This document shows positions 31,968-40,031 of a stretch of DNA of 41,820 bases, in pieces. The position numbers and the translations under genes are program-made. The DNA lies in NCBI GenBank assembly GCA_965371445.1, contig CBDUYN010000080.1, forward strand, positions 1 to 41,820, read 5' to 3'. The notes under the pieces were generated by a model. It made no database searches and was not told where the DNA came from. It saw nothing but the letters and a program-made list of their open reading frames with translations. Each line of letters opens with the position of its first letter. Positions within the stretch are counted from its first letter, which is position 1. This DNA comes from DASWIG01 sp965371445 (GTDB taxonomy: Bacteria > Acidobacteriota > Thermoanaerobaculia > Multivoradales > J023).

Positions 31968-33062
31968 TCACCCGCGCGGCGGCGCCAGAAAAGGCTTCAA
32001 GACCTCCGCGGCACGCTCGGTGTCGGCCAGCGAGTTGTAGAAGTGCGACGACACACGAATCTGTCCCGCCCGTACCGAGACCTTGATCCCGGCGGCTTTC
32101 AAAGCGTCGCCGGCCCGGCGGCTGTCGGTGACCGGGACGGAAACGATCGAGGCCCCGGGCGGCGGTAGGCCGAGCAACGCCGCCAGCCGGCAGGCCGGCT
32201 CGTGAGCCAGCCGGAACCGGGTCTCGTCGTCGAGCGAGCAAAGGGCTTCGAGGGAATGACGGGCGCCGACCCAGGCGTGCCAGGCGAGCGATACGTCGAA
32301 GCGGGCGGCGTCCTCGGCCAACGCCAGCGGCGATCCGTAGAACCGGCCGTAGGGGTCGTCGCCGCCGCGCCAGGAGGCGACGGCGGACATGGGCTCGTCC
32401 CAGAGGTCTTCGCGGACGTAAAGGAACGCGACGCCGCGCGGACAGCACAGCCACTTGTAGGCGGCGCAGGCCAGGTAGTCGACCCCGATCTCGCCGACGT
32501 CGACCGGCACCACGCCCAGTCCTTGCGACGCGTCGACGTAAAGGCGCGCTCCGGCGCCCTTTGCCGCCGCCCGAATCGCCTCGAGATCGGCGACCCGGCC
32601 GTCGGAGGACTGCACCAGGCTCACCGCGACCAGCGACGTCTGCGAGCTGACAGCTTCCGCCAGACTCTCCAGAGGAGCCTCCCGAACGCGCAGCAGGCCA
32701 CGCTCCTGGGCGGCGAGGAAGGGGAAGACGATCGAGGTGAACTCACCCTCGGCGATCAGGACCTCGCCGCCGGACGGAACCGCGGTGGCGACGATCCCAG
32801 AAGCGACCGAGACCGCCGGCATGAGGGCCACCTCCCGGCTCGCGGCCCGCAGCAAGCGCGCGACGAGCCGGCGGCAGGTCTCCGCCTCCCGGTCCCAGTC
32901 GTCGATCCAATGCGCCGTCCCGGCCTGCCAGCCCTCCGCGGCCTGGCGCAACGCCGCGACGGTGGTCCGGGGCGGCAGCCCATAGGTGGCGGAGTCGAGA
33001 TAGGTCAGCCCCGGTGCCGGGGAAAAAAGATCGATCACGTCGCGGGGATCCATCGTCATCAT
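31968..33062 (-). CDS. Class V PLP-dependent aminotransferase (isopenicillin-N-epimerase/cysteine-desulfurase-like)
   Basis: The protein is 364 aa. PLP-fold features are LTYLDSATYGLPP at the N-terminus, 'YVDASQGLG' (Asp177, pyridine-N contact), and AAYKWLCCPRG with Lys203 as the Schiff-base lysine. The C-terminal IRVSSHFYNSLADTERAAE matches the family's R-x-S-x-H-(F/Y)-YN end. Substrate specificity cannot be read from sequence. Several ATGs lie at the start (33062, 33059 and 33053), with GGGA very close to the first. It faces away from the vapBC module, so the 141-bp gap at 33063-33203 is a divergent promoter region. Confidence 0.93.
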   Translation of the reverse strand: MMTMDPRDVIDLFSPAPGLTYLDSATYGLPPRTTVAALRQAAEGWQAGTAHWIDDWDREAETCRRLVARLLRAASREVALMPAVSVASGIVATAVPSGGEVLIAEGEFTSIVFPFLAAQERGLLRVREAPLESLAEAVSSQTSLVAVSLVQSSDGRVADLEAIRAAAKGAGARLYVDASQGLGVVPVDVGEIGVDYLACAAYKWLCCPRGVAFLYVREDLWDEPMSAVASWRGGDDPYGRFYGSPLALAEDAARFDVSLAWHAWVGARHSLEALCSLDDETRFRLAHEPACRLAALLGLPPPGASIVSVPVTDSRRAGDALKAAGIKVSVRAGQIRVSSHFYNSLADTERAAEVLKPFLAPPRG

Positions 33063-33165
33063 TTCCCGTCAAGCTTCGAATCCGACCTCGCGGAGCAGCT
33101 CTTCCCCCATCGTCGCCCTGATCCTACCCTGCCTGCGGCGAGTCACGGTGCATCATACCCAACTC

Positions 33166-33194
33166 TTGACATCAGAAGCTGCCCCGATTAGCAT
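33166..33194 (+). promoter_or_regulatory. Sigma-70-type promoter of vapBC, near-leaderless
   Basis: TTGACA at 33166-33171 and TAGCAT at 33189-33194 are separated by 17 bp. The -35 is perfect and the -10 matches 4 of 6 positions. Transcription would begin at about 33201-33203, while the vapB ATG is at 33204, so the mRNA would be almost leaderless. No Shine-Dalgarno sequence precedes this ATG, which agrees. Confidence 0.7.
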
Positions 33195-33203
33195 CAACGC
33201 ATC

Positions 33204-33443
33204 ATGCGCACGACCCTCAACATCGACACACCGATTCTCAACGCGGTCAAGGAGCTTCAGCGGAGGGATCGCAAGTCTCTCGGGCAACTGGTCTCCGAGC
33301 TTCTGTGCGAGGCGCTGGCCAGGCGGCCCGCCGAGAAGGCAGTGACTGAGCTGCGATGGATCTCGAAGCCCATGCACGCTCGCGTCGAGCTGGACGACAA
33401 AGACGCCGTCTACGCCGCGCTTGAACGTGAAGGGGAGCCGTGA
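33204..33443 (+). CDS. vapB: VapB-like antitoxin
   Basis: The protein is 79 aa. MRTTLNIDTPILNAVKELQR-RDRKSLGQLVSELLCEAL is a ribbon-helix-helix DNA-binding fold: a short beta strand then two helices. The C-terminal half (AVTELRWISKPMHARVELDD) would wrap the toxin. It overlaps the toxin gene by GTGA and probably represses its own promoter at 33166-33194. It is the first gene of a two-gene operon. Confidence 0.9.
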   Translation: MRTTLNIDTPILNAVKELQRRDRKSLGQLVSELLCEALARRPAEKAVTELRWISKPMHARVELDDKDAVYAALEREGEP

Positions 33444-33874
33444 GCTACAGCATCGACGCCAACATCCTGCTCCACGCTTCGGACAGCAGCAATCCGTGGC
33501 ACGTCCCGGCGTCCGAGTTCCTCGCCCACTGTGCGGCGCGTTCGGAGATCCTGTGCCTCGCCTGGCCGACGGTGATGGCCTACCTGCGGATCTCGACCCA
33601 CCCGTCGATCTTCGCCGAGCCTCTGACTCAGACCGAGGCGGAGCGCAACGTCCACGGCCTTCTGGCGCTGCCCCAAGTCCGATTGCTGTCGGCCGGGGAG
33701 GGTTTCTGGAAGAGCTACCAACAGGTCACGTCACGGCTGCCGGTCCGGGGCAACCTGGTGCCCGACGCCCATGTCGCCGCGCTTCTTTTCCATCACGATC
33801 TGCGGACGATCTACACCCGGGACCGCGACTTCCAGAAGTTCGACTTCCTCGACGCTCGCGACCCCTTCGCCTGA
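33440..33874 (+). CDS. vapC: VapC-like PIN-domain toxin
   Basis: The protein is 144 aa from GTG 33440. The PIN fold shows MSYSIDANILLHASD (Asp6), the later acidic residue in NLVPDAHVAALLFHHD (Asp109) and TRDRDFQKF (Asp127/Asp130), the metal-binding set of VapC ribonucleases. The usual Glu in helix 2-3 is not obvious (WPTVMAYLRIS); I recall other VapC-type proteins with a similar 'W-P-x-x-x-x-(F/Y)-L-R' segment, so this may not mean loss of activity. It overlaps vapB by 4 bp. Target RNA is unknown. Confidence 0.9.
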   Translation: MSYSIDANILLHASDSSNPWHVPASEFLAHCAARSEILCLAWPTVMAYLRISTHPSIFAEPLTQTEAERNVHGLLALPQVRLLSAGEGFWKSYQQVTSRLPVRGNLVPDAHVAALLFHHDLRTIYTRDRDFQKFDFLDARDPFA

Positions 33875-33886
33875 CCGGGTTCCGCC

Positions 33887-33919
33887 GACTTTTGGACGAC
33901 TTTTAGGCGACTCTTAGGC
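33887..33919. repeat. 11-bp tandem repeat, three copies
   Basis: GACTTTTGGAC, GACTTTTAGGC and GACTCTTAGGC follow one another without spacers just after vapC. Units 2 and 3 differ at one base, unit 1 and 2 at two. The T-rich units stand out from the surrounding G/C-rich DNA. Confidence 0.8.
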
Positions 33920-34037
33920 GCCCCCCATTTCTTAATGAAACTTCGGCGGCCCCGCCCCTTGCGGGAGTGCGACCCGGGGGCACTTAGTCGGAGAAGGCTG
34001 CCATTCTTCGACGAGGCCGGCGAACGTGTCGATGGGA

Positions 34038-36491
34038 TCACTCGTCGCGCAGCGCCTGGACCGGATCGAGGCGAGCCGCCCGTATCGACGGTATCGTGCT
34101 GGCGAGCAAAGCCACGACCACGAACAGCCCCACGACGCCGACAAACGTCATCGGCCCTCCCGCCTGGGTCTGGGAGATCCCCTCGAGCTGGCTCCCCATG
34201 AAGCGGACGAGCATGTAGGCGATCCCACAGCCGAAGACCACCCCCACCGAGGTCAGGCGGACGGCCTGGCGGGCCACCAGACCGACGGCGTTTTGCGGAC
34301 GCGCGCCGAAAGCCGCGCGGATGCCGATCTCCCGCGTCCTCTGGGTCACCGAATAGGCGATGATGCCGTAAATGCCGACCGCGGCGAGCACCAGGGCGAC
34401 GAGCGCAAGGCCGGTCAGGATGCGCAGAAAGAAGCGGTTCTGGGTGTCGATCTCGGCGACGGCCTGCTCCAGGGTCTTGACGTTGTCGATCGGCAAGGTG
34501 GCATCGGCGTCCCAAATGGCGGCCCGGGCCACCCCGGCAAGATCGAGCGGTGCACCCTGGGTCCGCACGAGGACGGTCGCGACGCGGCGGGGAGCCTGCT
34601 CCAGGGGCAGGAAAACCAGCGGCGGAAGCGACGGCCGGCGCAGCGAGTGCGCGTGGCTCGCGTGGTCGGCGACTACACCGACGATCCGCCGCCAGGCCCC
34701 CGGTTCCTCCTCGGCGGGGAGCTTCAACCGGAGCCGCGCCCCGACGCCTTCGCCGCCCTCGAGAAAGCGCTCGACGAACTTCTCGGTCACGACAGCCACC
34801 GGCTCGCCGTCCTCGCGGTCGCGGTCGTCGAAGGTACGCCCGCTGCGCAGGTCGATCTTCATCGTCTCGAAATAGCCGGGGGAGACGACCACCTCGGCGA
34901 CGTTCGGCGTCTGGTCCTGCTCGTCCTGGACCTGTCCTTCCACCGAGGCCCGTGCGGTGCCAGGGCCGGGGAACTGCGTCAACGGCAGGACCGTCGTGGT
35001 CGCGGTCCCTTCGACGCCGGGGAGCGCTTCGAGCCGGGTCACGGCGTCGTCGAGGAACCGCGCGGCGTCGCCCGGTTCCGGGTAGTCGCGTTCCGGCAAC
35101 GCCAGTTGCAGGGTCAGAAGGTTTGTGGGATCGAGCCCGGGGTCGGCTTCGTAGATCCGCTCGAAGGCACGGATCAGGGTCCCAGCGGTGACGAGAAGCG
35201 CCAGGGCCAAGGCCACCTCGGCCATGACGAGGCCGTCGCGCAGAAAGCGCCGCCGCCGGCTCTCGCCGCCGCGTCCGCCCTCGTTCATGAGCGACGCGAG
35301 GTTGCCGCGGGTCGCCTGGAAGGCCGGGACGAGGCCGAAGACGATCCCCGCCAGGGTCGAGATGGCGAACGCATGGAGGAAGACCCAGACGTCGGCCCGG
35401 ATCAGCGGGGCGATGAAGCCGACGTTGGCGTCGGGAGCGATCCAGTTGCGCAGCACCCGGATCCCCCAGAGGCCGAGGACGAAGCCCGTCCCCCCGCCGA
35501 CGAGCGAGAGCACCACGCTTTCGACGAGGAGCTGGGTGAGAAGCCGCGGCCGGGAGGCGCCGAGCGAGGAGCGCAGGGCGATCTCGCGCTCGCGCGAGAG
35601 CGAACGCGCCAGGATCAGGTTGGCGACGTTGACGCAGGCGATCAGCAGCACGAAGGTGATCGAGGAGTAGAGCAGGATGTTGGCAAAAGACACTCCCTGC
35701 CGGAGGTTCTCGGGAACGGTGACGACGCTTGCGCTCCACCCCCGGTTGGTGTCGGGATAGGTCGTGGCGAGCCGCTCCGCGACGGCGCGGGCCTCGGCGC
35801 TTGCCTGCTCGGCGGAAACGCCTACACTCAGCCGTCCGGCCGCGACCAGGAGGCGCTGATCTCGTCCGGCCGCCCCCCGCTCGAGGACGAGCGGCGTCCA
35901 CAGGACGGTGTTCGGGTTCAGGAAGAAGAAGCCTTCGGGGGCCACCCCGACGACCGTGTAGGTGTCACCGTCGAGGCGCAGGATCCGCCCCAGGACGTCC
36001 GGATCGCCGCCCAGCGACTGCTGCCAAAAACCGTAGCCGACGACCGCGACCTTGTCGCGCCCGGCCGTACCTTCCTCGTCCAGGAAACCGCGGCCCTGGT
36101 GGAGGTCGACGCCCGCCATGGCGAAAAAGCCCGGCGTCACCTGGGCCACCGTCACGCGGACCGGCTCGCCGGTGCCGACCAGGTTGTACTGGCGTCCGGT
36201 GCCGGCAGTGAGGTTCGAGAAAGACTTGAGCTCGCGGCGGTAGTCGAGGAAGTCGTCGGCCGAGACGCCGCCCTGTTGGATTGACTGCTCCGGGTTCTCG
36301 CCGAAGAGAAGCGCCACGCGGTCAGGCTCTTCCAGCGGCACCGGAAAGGAAAGCAGCGCATGGACGACGCTGAAGACCGCCGTATGGGCGCCGATCGCCA
36401 GGCACAGGGCCAGGACGGCGGCGAGGGTGAAAGCCGGGCTCCGGCTCAGTGTACGCAGGGCGTAGCGGATGTCGCGGAGGAAAAGACTCAT
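34038..36491 (-). CDS. ADOP-type ABC transporter permease (MacB/FtsX duplicated domains)
   Basis: The protein is 817 aa. It starts MSLFLRDIRYALRTLSRSPA-FTLAAVLALCLAIGA, the standard opening of the acidobacterial duplicated-permease family, followed by a MacB-like periplasmic domain (VSADDFLDYRRELKSFSNLT, VTPGFFAMAGVDLHQGRGF), an FtsX-like membrane block, a second periplasmic domain (VVSPGYFETMKIDLRSGRTF) and a second FtsX block ending LVVVALLASTIPSIRAARLD-PVQALRDE. GAGGAG precedes ATG 36491. No intact ATPase gene is nearby, which is usual for this family; the ATPase remnant at 31851 is far away and on the other strand. Substrate unknown. Confidence 0.95.
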   Translation of the reverse strand: MSLFLRDIRYALRTLSRSPAFTLAAVLALCLAIGAHTAVFSVVHALLSFPVPLEEPDRVALLFGENPEQSIQQGGVSADDFLDYRRELKSFSNLTAGTGRQYNLVGTGEPVRVTVAQVTPGFFAMAGVDLHQGRGFLDEEGTAGRDKVAVVGYGFWQQSLGGDPDVLGRILRLDGDTYTVVGVAPEGFFFLNPNTVLWTPLVLERGAAGRDQRLLVAAGRLSVGVSAEQASAEARAVAERLATTYPDTNRGWSASVVTVPENLRQGVSFANILLYSSITFVLLIACVNVANLILARSLSREREIALRSSLGASRPRLLTQLLVESVVLSLVGGGTGFVLGLWGIRVLRNWIAPDANVGFIAPLIRADVWVFLHAFAISTLAGIVFGLVPAFQATRGNLASLMNEGGRGGESRRRRFLRDGLVMAEVALALALLVTAGTLIRAFERIYEADPGLDPTNLLTLQLALPERDYPEPGDAARFLDDAVTRLEALPGVEGTATTTVLPLTQFPGPGTARASVEGQVQDEQDQTPNVAEVVVSPGYFETMKIDLRSGRTFDDRDREDGEPVAVVTEKFVERFLEGGEGVGARLRLKLPAEEEPGAWRRIVGVVADHASHAHSLRRPSLPPLVFLPLEQAPRRVATVLVRTQGAPLDLAGVARAAIWDADATLPIDNVKTLEQAVAEIDTQNRFFLRILTGLALVALVLAAVGIYGIIAYSVTQRTREIGIRAAFGARPQNAVGLVARQAVRLTSVGVVFGCGIAYMLVRFMGSQLEGISQTQAGGPMTFVGVVGLFVVVALLASTIPSIRAARLDPVQALRDE

Positions 36492-36692
36492 GACGCCGGG
36501 CTCCTCGGGTTGTCCTGACCTTGCTGCTTCACCTCGGCCACGTTGCGTGGCTTCAGCGGACCGGCAGCGGCTTCAATGGGCTTACCTGGACTAACGCCGC
36601 TCGTCAAAGATTGTTACAGGGACAGCGCGTGCCTGCGAGGTCACCGGGGTCCCCTTCGCGGAGAGCGACCGCCGTGCTAGGCTTCGAGCACC
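36492..36692. other. Gene-free stretch between the ADOP gene and the kinase remnant
   Basis: No frame here reads as protein. It should contain the ADOP promoter on the minus strand, but no good -35/-10 pair is visible. Confidence 0.4.
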
Positions 36693-36851
36693 ATGGCTTC
36701 GTCGCTCGAGAGGATCGAGGAGAAGTACGAGATCCTTCAGAAGATCCGTGGCCTTCGGGCCGTGAGCCGGGTATACTTTCAGAGTCATGATGAGCCTCAG
36801 CGAGCCTCTCCGCCGCCGGCAAGGCGGCTTCCCAAGTGCCGCCCCCGATGA
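36693..36851 (+). pseudogene. N-terminal remnant of a Ser/Thr kinase gene
   Basis: The 52-codon frame begins MASSLERIEEKYEILQKIR, which matches the start of kinases with a 'Y-E-I-L-x-K-I-x-E-G-G-M-G' Gly-loop lead-in. Similarity stops exactly where the Gly loop should begin (GLRAVSRVYF instead). The rest overlaps the small coupled gene in another frame. It is a gene remnant of about 19 recognisable residues. Confidence 0.55.
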
Positions 36852-36954
36852 GCTCAAGCGGATTGAGGACGGGCTGGGGCGCGTCCAGAAGTGGCTCCAT
36901 CTGGAGGCCGCCGCCTTCGAGCGCTGGCGTGCTCCATGGCGAGGCGAGCGATGA
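36787..36954 (+). CDS. Small ORF translationally coupled to the SLATT-like gene
   Basis: The protein is 55 aa (from ATG 36787, or ATG 36790). It is mostly hydrophilic, with a helical, amphipathic stretch DELKRIEDGLGRVQKWLHLE-AAAFERW. Its TGA overlaps the ATG of the next gene in an ATGA arrangement, the main reason to accept it. A TATACT hexamer at about 36772-36777 might be a -10, but no good -35 is seen. I do not recognise a family. It may be a partner of the membrane protein. Confidence 0.55.
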   Translation: MMSLSEPLRRRQGGFPSAAPDELKRIEDGLGRVQKWLHLEAAAFERWRAPWRGER

Positions 36955-37889
36955 ACGAGGCCCCGGCACCCCTTGGAGCACAGCAGATCATCGAGTCCGC
37001 CTGGCGAGACCAGGAGATCTGGTCCGAGACCGCGAGCCAACTCAAGGCCGAGCTGACCACGTGGCGCTACCGGGCGGCGGTTGCAGGCGTTCTCGGGGCC
37101 TTTCTCGAGACGCTCGCCGCTGCGCTGGCCGAGTTAGAGATGGGACGGCTTGGCGCCTTGATCGCACTCGCGGGGGCAGTCATCCTCGCGCTCGTGCCCT
37201 ACGTAGTGCGGACCAAAGCGTCGAAAGAGCGAGTGAGGGAGTGGGTCCGCGCCCGCTCCGCCTCTGAGGCGTTGAAAGAAGCAATTTACAGGTACCTCGT
37301 CGGCGCGGCGCCCTTCGGGTCGGAGCGGTCTCCGGCGGACCTCGGGAAGCGCTGCCGGGCCGTGAAGGAGAAGGTGCGGGACCTGAGCACCCATGCCGCC
37401 TCCAGCGAGCCCCTACGAAAGTCGCACCCGCTCACGCTCACCGTCGACGGCTACGTCGAGAGCAGGGTGAACGACCAGATCGAGCGGTACTACCGCCCGA
37501 AGGGTCGAAAGAACGCTCTCGCCGCCAAGAGGCTCCACGATCTGGAGTTCAGGCTCGGCCTGCTCGCGGTCGTCATGGGCGCAATGGCAGGTCTCGCAGC
37601 GGCCACCGTGCTCTCTGTTCTCGGCCCCTGGGTCGCGGTCGTGACTACTGCCAGTGCCGCGGTCACAGCGCATCTGGCGGCCTCGCGCTACGATCACCAG
37701 GCGATGATCTACTACGGTACCGAAGATCGTCTCATCGGCCTGCGCGACGAGTGGCTTGCCAACCCCAAACGGATGGATCCTACCTGTGTCGCCAAGTTTG
37801 TGAATGATTGCGAACACGCGATCTCAACGGAGAATGAGGGCTGGCTCGCGGAGTGGACTCGCGAGAATCGAAAAATTGAAAACGGCTGA
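36951..37889 (+). CDS. SLATT/DUF4231-like four-TM membrane protein
   Basis: The protein is 312 aa from ATG 36951, with GAGGCGAGCG upstream; starts further upstream would add a basic leader without support. Two copies of a two-TM hairpin are present: WRYRAAVAGVLGAFLETLAA and LGALIALAGAVILALVPYVV (about 35-90), then RLGLLAVVMGAMAGLAAATV and GPWVAVVTTASAAVTAHLAA (about 200-255), with the helical segments KLHDLEFRL and AASRYDHQAMIYYGTEDRL-type region between and after. This fits the SLATT fold (SMODS/SLOG-associating two-TM effector domain), known in nucleotide-signalling conflict systems where it is predicted to form pores. No cyclase or sensor gene is adjacent; only the 55-aa ORF is coupled to it. 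Confidence 0.75.
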   Translation: MNEAPAPLGAQQIIESAWRDQEIWSETASQLKAELTTWRYRAAVAGVLGAFLETLAAALAELEMGRLGALIALAGAVILALVPYVVRTKASKERVREWVRARSASEALKEAIYRYLVGAAPFGSERSPADLGKRCRAVKEKVRDLSTHAASSEPLRKSHPLTLTVDGYVESRVNDQIERYYRPKGRKNALAAKRLHDLEFRLGLLAVVMGAMAGLAAATVLSVLGPWVAVVTTASAAVTAHLAASRYDHQAMIYYGTEDRLIGLRDEWLANPKRMDPTCVAKFVNDCEHAISTENEGWLAEWTRENRKIENG

Positions 37890-37924
37890 ACCCGCGGTCG
37901 GGGCCTAATGCAGTCTCTCTGGGG

Positions 37925-38025
37925 CGCCACCGCCATCGCCAGGCAACACCCACACATGATACCGAAGATCCACTTGAGTTTCTCCACATCGGTTTGCGTC
38001 GATACGAGGCGATGCTCGGACTTCC
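37925..38025 (-). pseudogene. Possible remnant of a small coiled-coil/TM protein
   Basis: A minus frame reads KSEHRLVSTQTDVEKLKWIF-GIMCGCCLAMAVA, which looks like the coiled-coil-then-anchor C-terminus of a small membrane protein. The surrounding frame has no such character and overlaps the SLATT gene. Weak evidence. The rest of 37890-38107 shows no gene. Confidence 0.25.
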
Positions 38026-38107
38026 CGAGCCGCTGGCGCTGGCCGCTTGACACAGCCGGGCTCACCTTCAACATAAGCTCTTCCCAGCAGCTAACAGCGG
38101 AGCCTAG

Positions 38108-39361
38108 CTAGTCGGAGAACCGGTCCCAGAAGTTTTGCCACCAGCCGGGAGGCTCCTCCTTCGGACCGTCATACTCGGTCGGACGCGACGTCACTCCTTC
38201 GGTGACCAGGCTGCCGACGTAGTCAGCGTCGGCGTAGACGCGTTCGATCTCGGCGGCAATCTCGGCGACGTCACCCGCCGAGACGGTGCCGTTCGACGTC
38301 GCCTTGTAGAACTGCACGGTCACCCGGATCGGGAAGCGCCGATCGCGCTCGATCGCCAGGCCGTCGATCTCGGTGAAAGGACCTTCCACCTCACCGTGGC
38401 CGATCACCGCGTCCTCGACGTCGCTCACGCGCATCATATCCGCAGGAGCCGCCATCGCCTCGTAGGCGCTGTCGCCATACCCGTAGGCGCGTCGTGTCTT
38501 GTGCTTCAAAGGTACCTGGATAAGGAGCACCATGTTGAGGCCGGTCTCGCGCGCCGCTTCGGTCTCCTCCTGCCATGGCGGCCAGGGATCCGGCTCGTCC
38601 AGATGGTCGCTCAACCGTTCGCCGGTGAGGCTTGAGCGTTCGCCCGCCTGGTTGAAGAAGAGCCGCTGGCCCCAGGTCCGGCCGGCCGTAAAGGCGTCGC
38701 GGGCGTTGTCGATGACCGTGGCGCTCGTCCCCTCCCGGGTGGCGAGGATCGCGAGCACCGCCGGGTTCCCGGCGTAGGACTGGTAGTTGAAGAGCACCGG
38801 GTTGAACTCCGCGCGCCCCTCGGGCGGGATCGGCAAAAAAGCGGCCTGGGCGCTCACCAGGACGTGACGGTCGCGCCTGGCGAGAAGCGAGCTCTCGCGT
38901 CCCGCCCAGGAATAGGGCTCGCTCAGGTAGTCGCGGAAGTTGCGCAGGTACTCGCGCAGGGTCACTTTTTCGAGCTCGCCGCGGCGTTTCTCGTTGCCGA
39001 CGAGGAGGTAGAAGCGATCGAGCGGGACATCGGCGCTCAGGTCAGAGAAGTTCGGGTAGCGGATCACCGGCATGCAGGTCAGCCGGTAGGCGCCGGTGCG
39101 GGGCTGGCGGTCCTGGACCTGGATCGTCATGTCGCTGATGTTGGGACCGACGGAGGAGCCCTTGAAGCGTCCGGTGTCCTCCCAGGTGAGGTTGAGGATC
39201 CGGAGGCCGTGCTCGGCGGCGAGGCGCTGCGCTTCGTGGTCGCCCACCATGGCGGCGGTCCGCGAGATCACTTCCGGATAGGGCCGCCGCTCGATCGAAG
39301 CACTCGCGACAGTCGGCAGCAGGACGAGGACGATCAGCAGATGAAGACGGATTCTCCTCAT
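38108..39361 (-). CDS. Exported protein of unknown function
   Basis: The protein is 417 aa from ATG 39361, which follows AAGGAG; a start 48 bp upstream is not needed. The signal peptide MRRIRLHLLIVLVLLPTVAS-A is clear. The mature part is mixed alpha/beta, with PVIRYPNFSDLSADVPLDRF-YLLVG, EYLRNFRDYLSEPYSWAGRE and LVSAQAAFLPIPPEGRAEFN-PVLFNYQSYAGNPAVLAILA as the most family-like stretches, and ends PGWWQNFWDRFSD. I do not recognise the family and see no catalytic motif. It converges with the SLATT-like gene. Confidence 0.85.
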   Translation of the reverse strand: MRRIRLHLLIVLVLLPTVASASIERRPYPEVISRTAAMVGDHEAQRLAAEHGLRILNLTWEDTGRFKGSSVGPNISDMTIQVQDRQPRTGAYRLTCMPVIRYPNFSDLSADVPLDRFYLLVGNEKRRGELEKVTLREYLRNFRDYLSEPYSWAGRESSLLARRDRHVLVSAQAAFLPIPPEGRAEFNPVLFNYQSYAGNPAVLAILATREGTSATVIDNARDAFTAGRTWGQRLFFNQAGERSSLTGERLSDHLDEPDPWPPWQEETEAARETGLNMVLLIQVPLKHKTRRAYGYGDSAYEAMAAPADMMRVSDVEDAVIGHGEVEGPFTEIDGLAIERDRRFPIRVTVQFYKATSNGTVSAGDVAEIAAEIERVYADADYVGSLVTEGVTSRPTEYDGPKEEPPGWWQNFWDRFSD

Positions 39362-39534
39362 GACACGGTCTCCTTTCGCTTCGCGGGACGCCGCCTTGCG
39401 TCCCGACATGGGTTGGACACCGCGGTCGGAAGAAATGCAACCGCGAGATCGACTTCGGAGCCGGAAGTCTCCAGTGCCTTCAGGGCGAGCTTATTCTACA
39501 CCGACCCCGAAGGCCACGTGCTACGATCCCGCCT

Positions 39535-39934
39535 CGCCGAGACGACGGCGGTCTTCGGGGTCTACTGCCGCCGCTTCGGCGTGCCGCTCGTCGACGGAGG
39601 CACGGTTCGCCTGCCGCGGCTGATCGGGACCTCGCGCGCCCTCGACCTCATCCTGACAGGCCGCAGCGTCGACGCCGCCGAGGCTCTCGACATCGGCCTC
39701 GTCCACCGGATGGTGGGAGAGGGCGAGAGCCGTGCGGCCGCCGAGGCTCTCGCCCGGGAGATCGCCGCTCACCCGCAGGTGTGCCTTCGCAATGACCGCC
39801 GAAGCGTCTACGAGAGCGAGTCGATGCCGCTTGCCGAGGCGCTTCAAAACGAGCTGCGCCTGGGCTTCGTGACCCTCGAAAGCGGCGAGGCCGTCGCCGG
39901 AGCGCGACGCTTTGCCGGCCGTCGGACATCGTGA
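39535..39934 (+). pseudogene. C-terminal remnant of an enoyl-CoA hydratase/isomerase
   Basis: The frame ending at 39934 encodes AETTAVFGVYCRRFGVPLVD-GGTVRLPRLIGTSRALDLIL-TGRSVDAAEALDIGLVHRMV and a helical C-terminus, typical of the second half of the crotonase fold, including the 'GxxxRLPRLIG...A..LxLTGR' block. The first half, with the oxyanion-hole 'AxxxGxxxGGG', is absent; upstream sequence belongs to no such protein. It is a 5'-truncated gene. Confidence 0.8.
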
Positions 39935-40031
39935 AATCCACCCTGTGAACTTTTCCGCCGAGGAATCCGTCCATCTTGTCAAGGAGGCGAAAAGCACCGG
40001 CCTGCCCAACCGACCCTGAATCGAGGAGCCC

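Noticed and set aside
33887..33919. CRISPR array
   Set aside because: Only three 11-bp units with no spacers and no cas genes.
38864..39934. 356-codon plus frame as an intact enoyl-CoA hydratase
   Set aside because: Its first two thirds lie antisense to the exported-protein gene and have no crotonase features; only the last 130 residues match.
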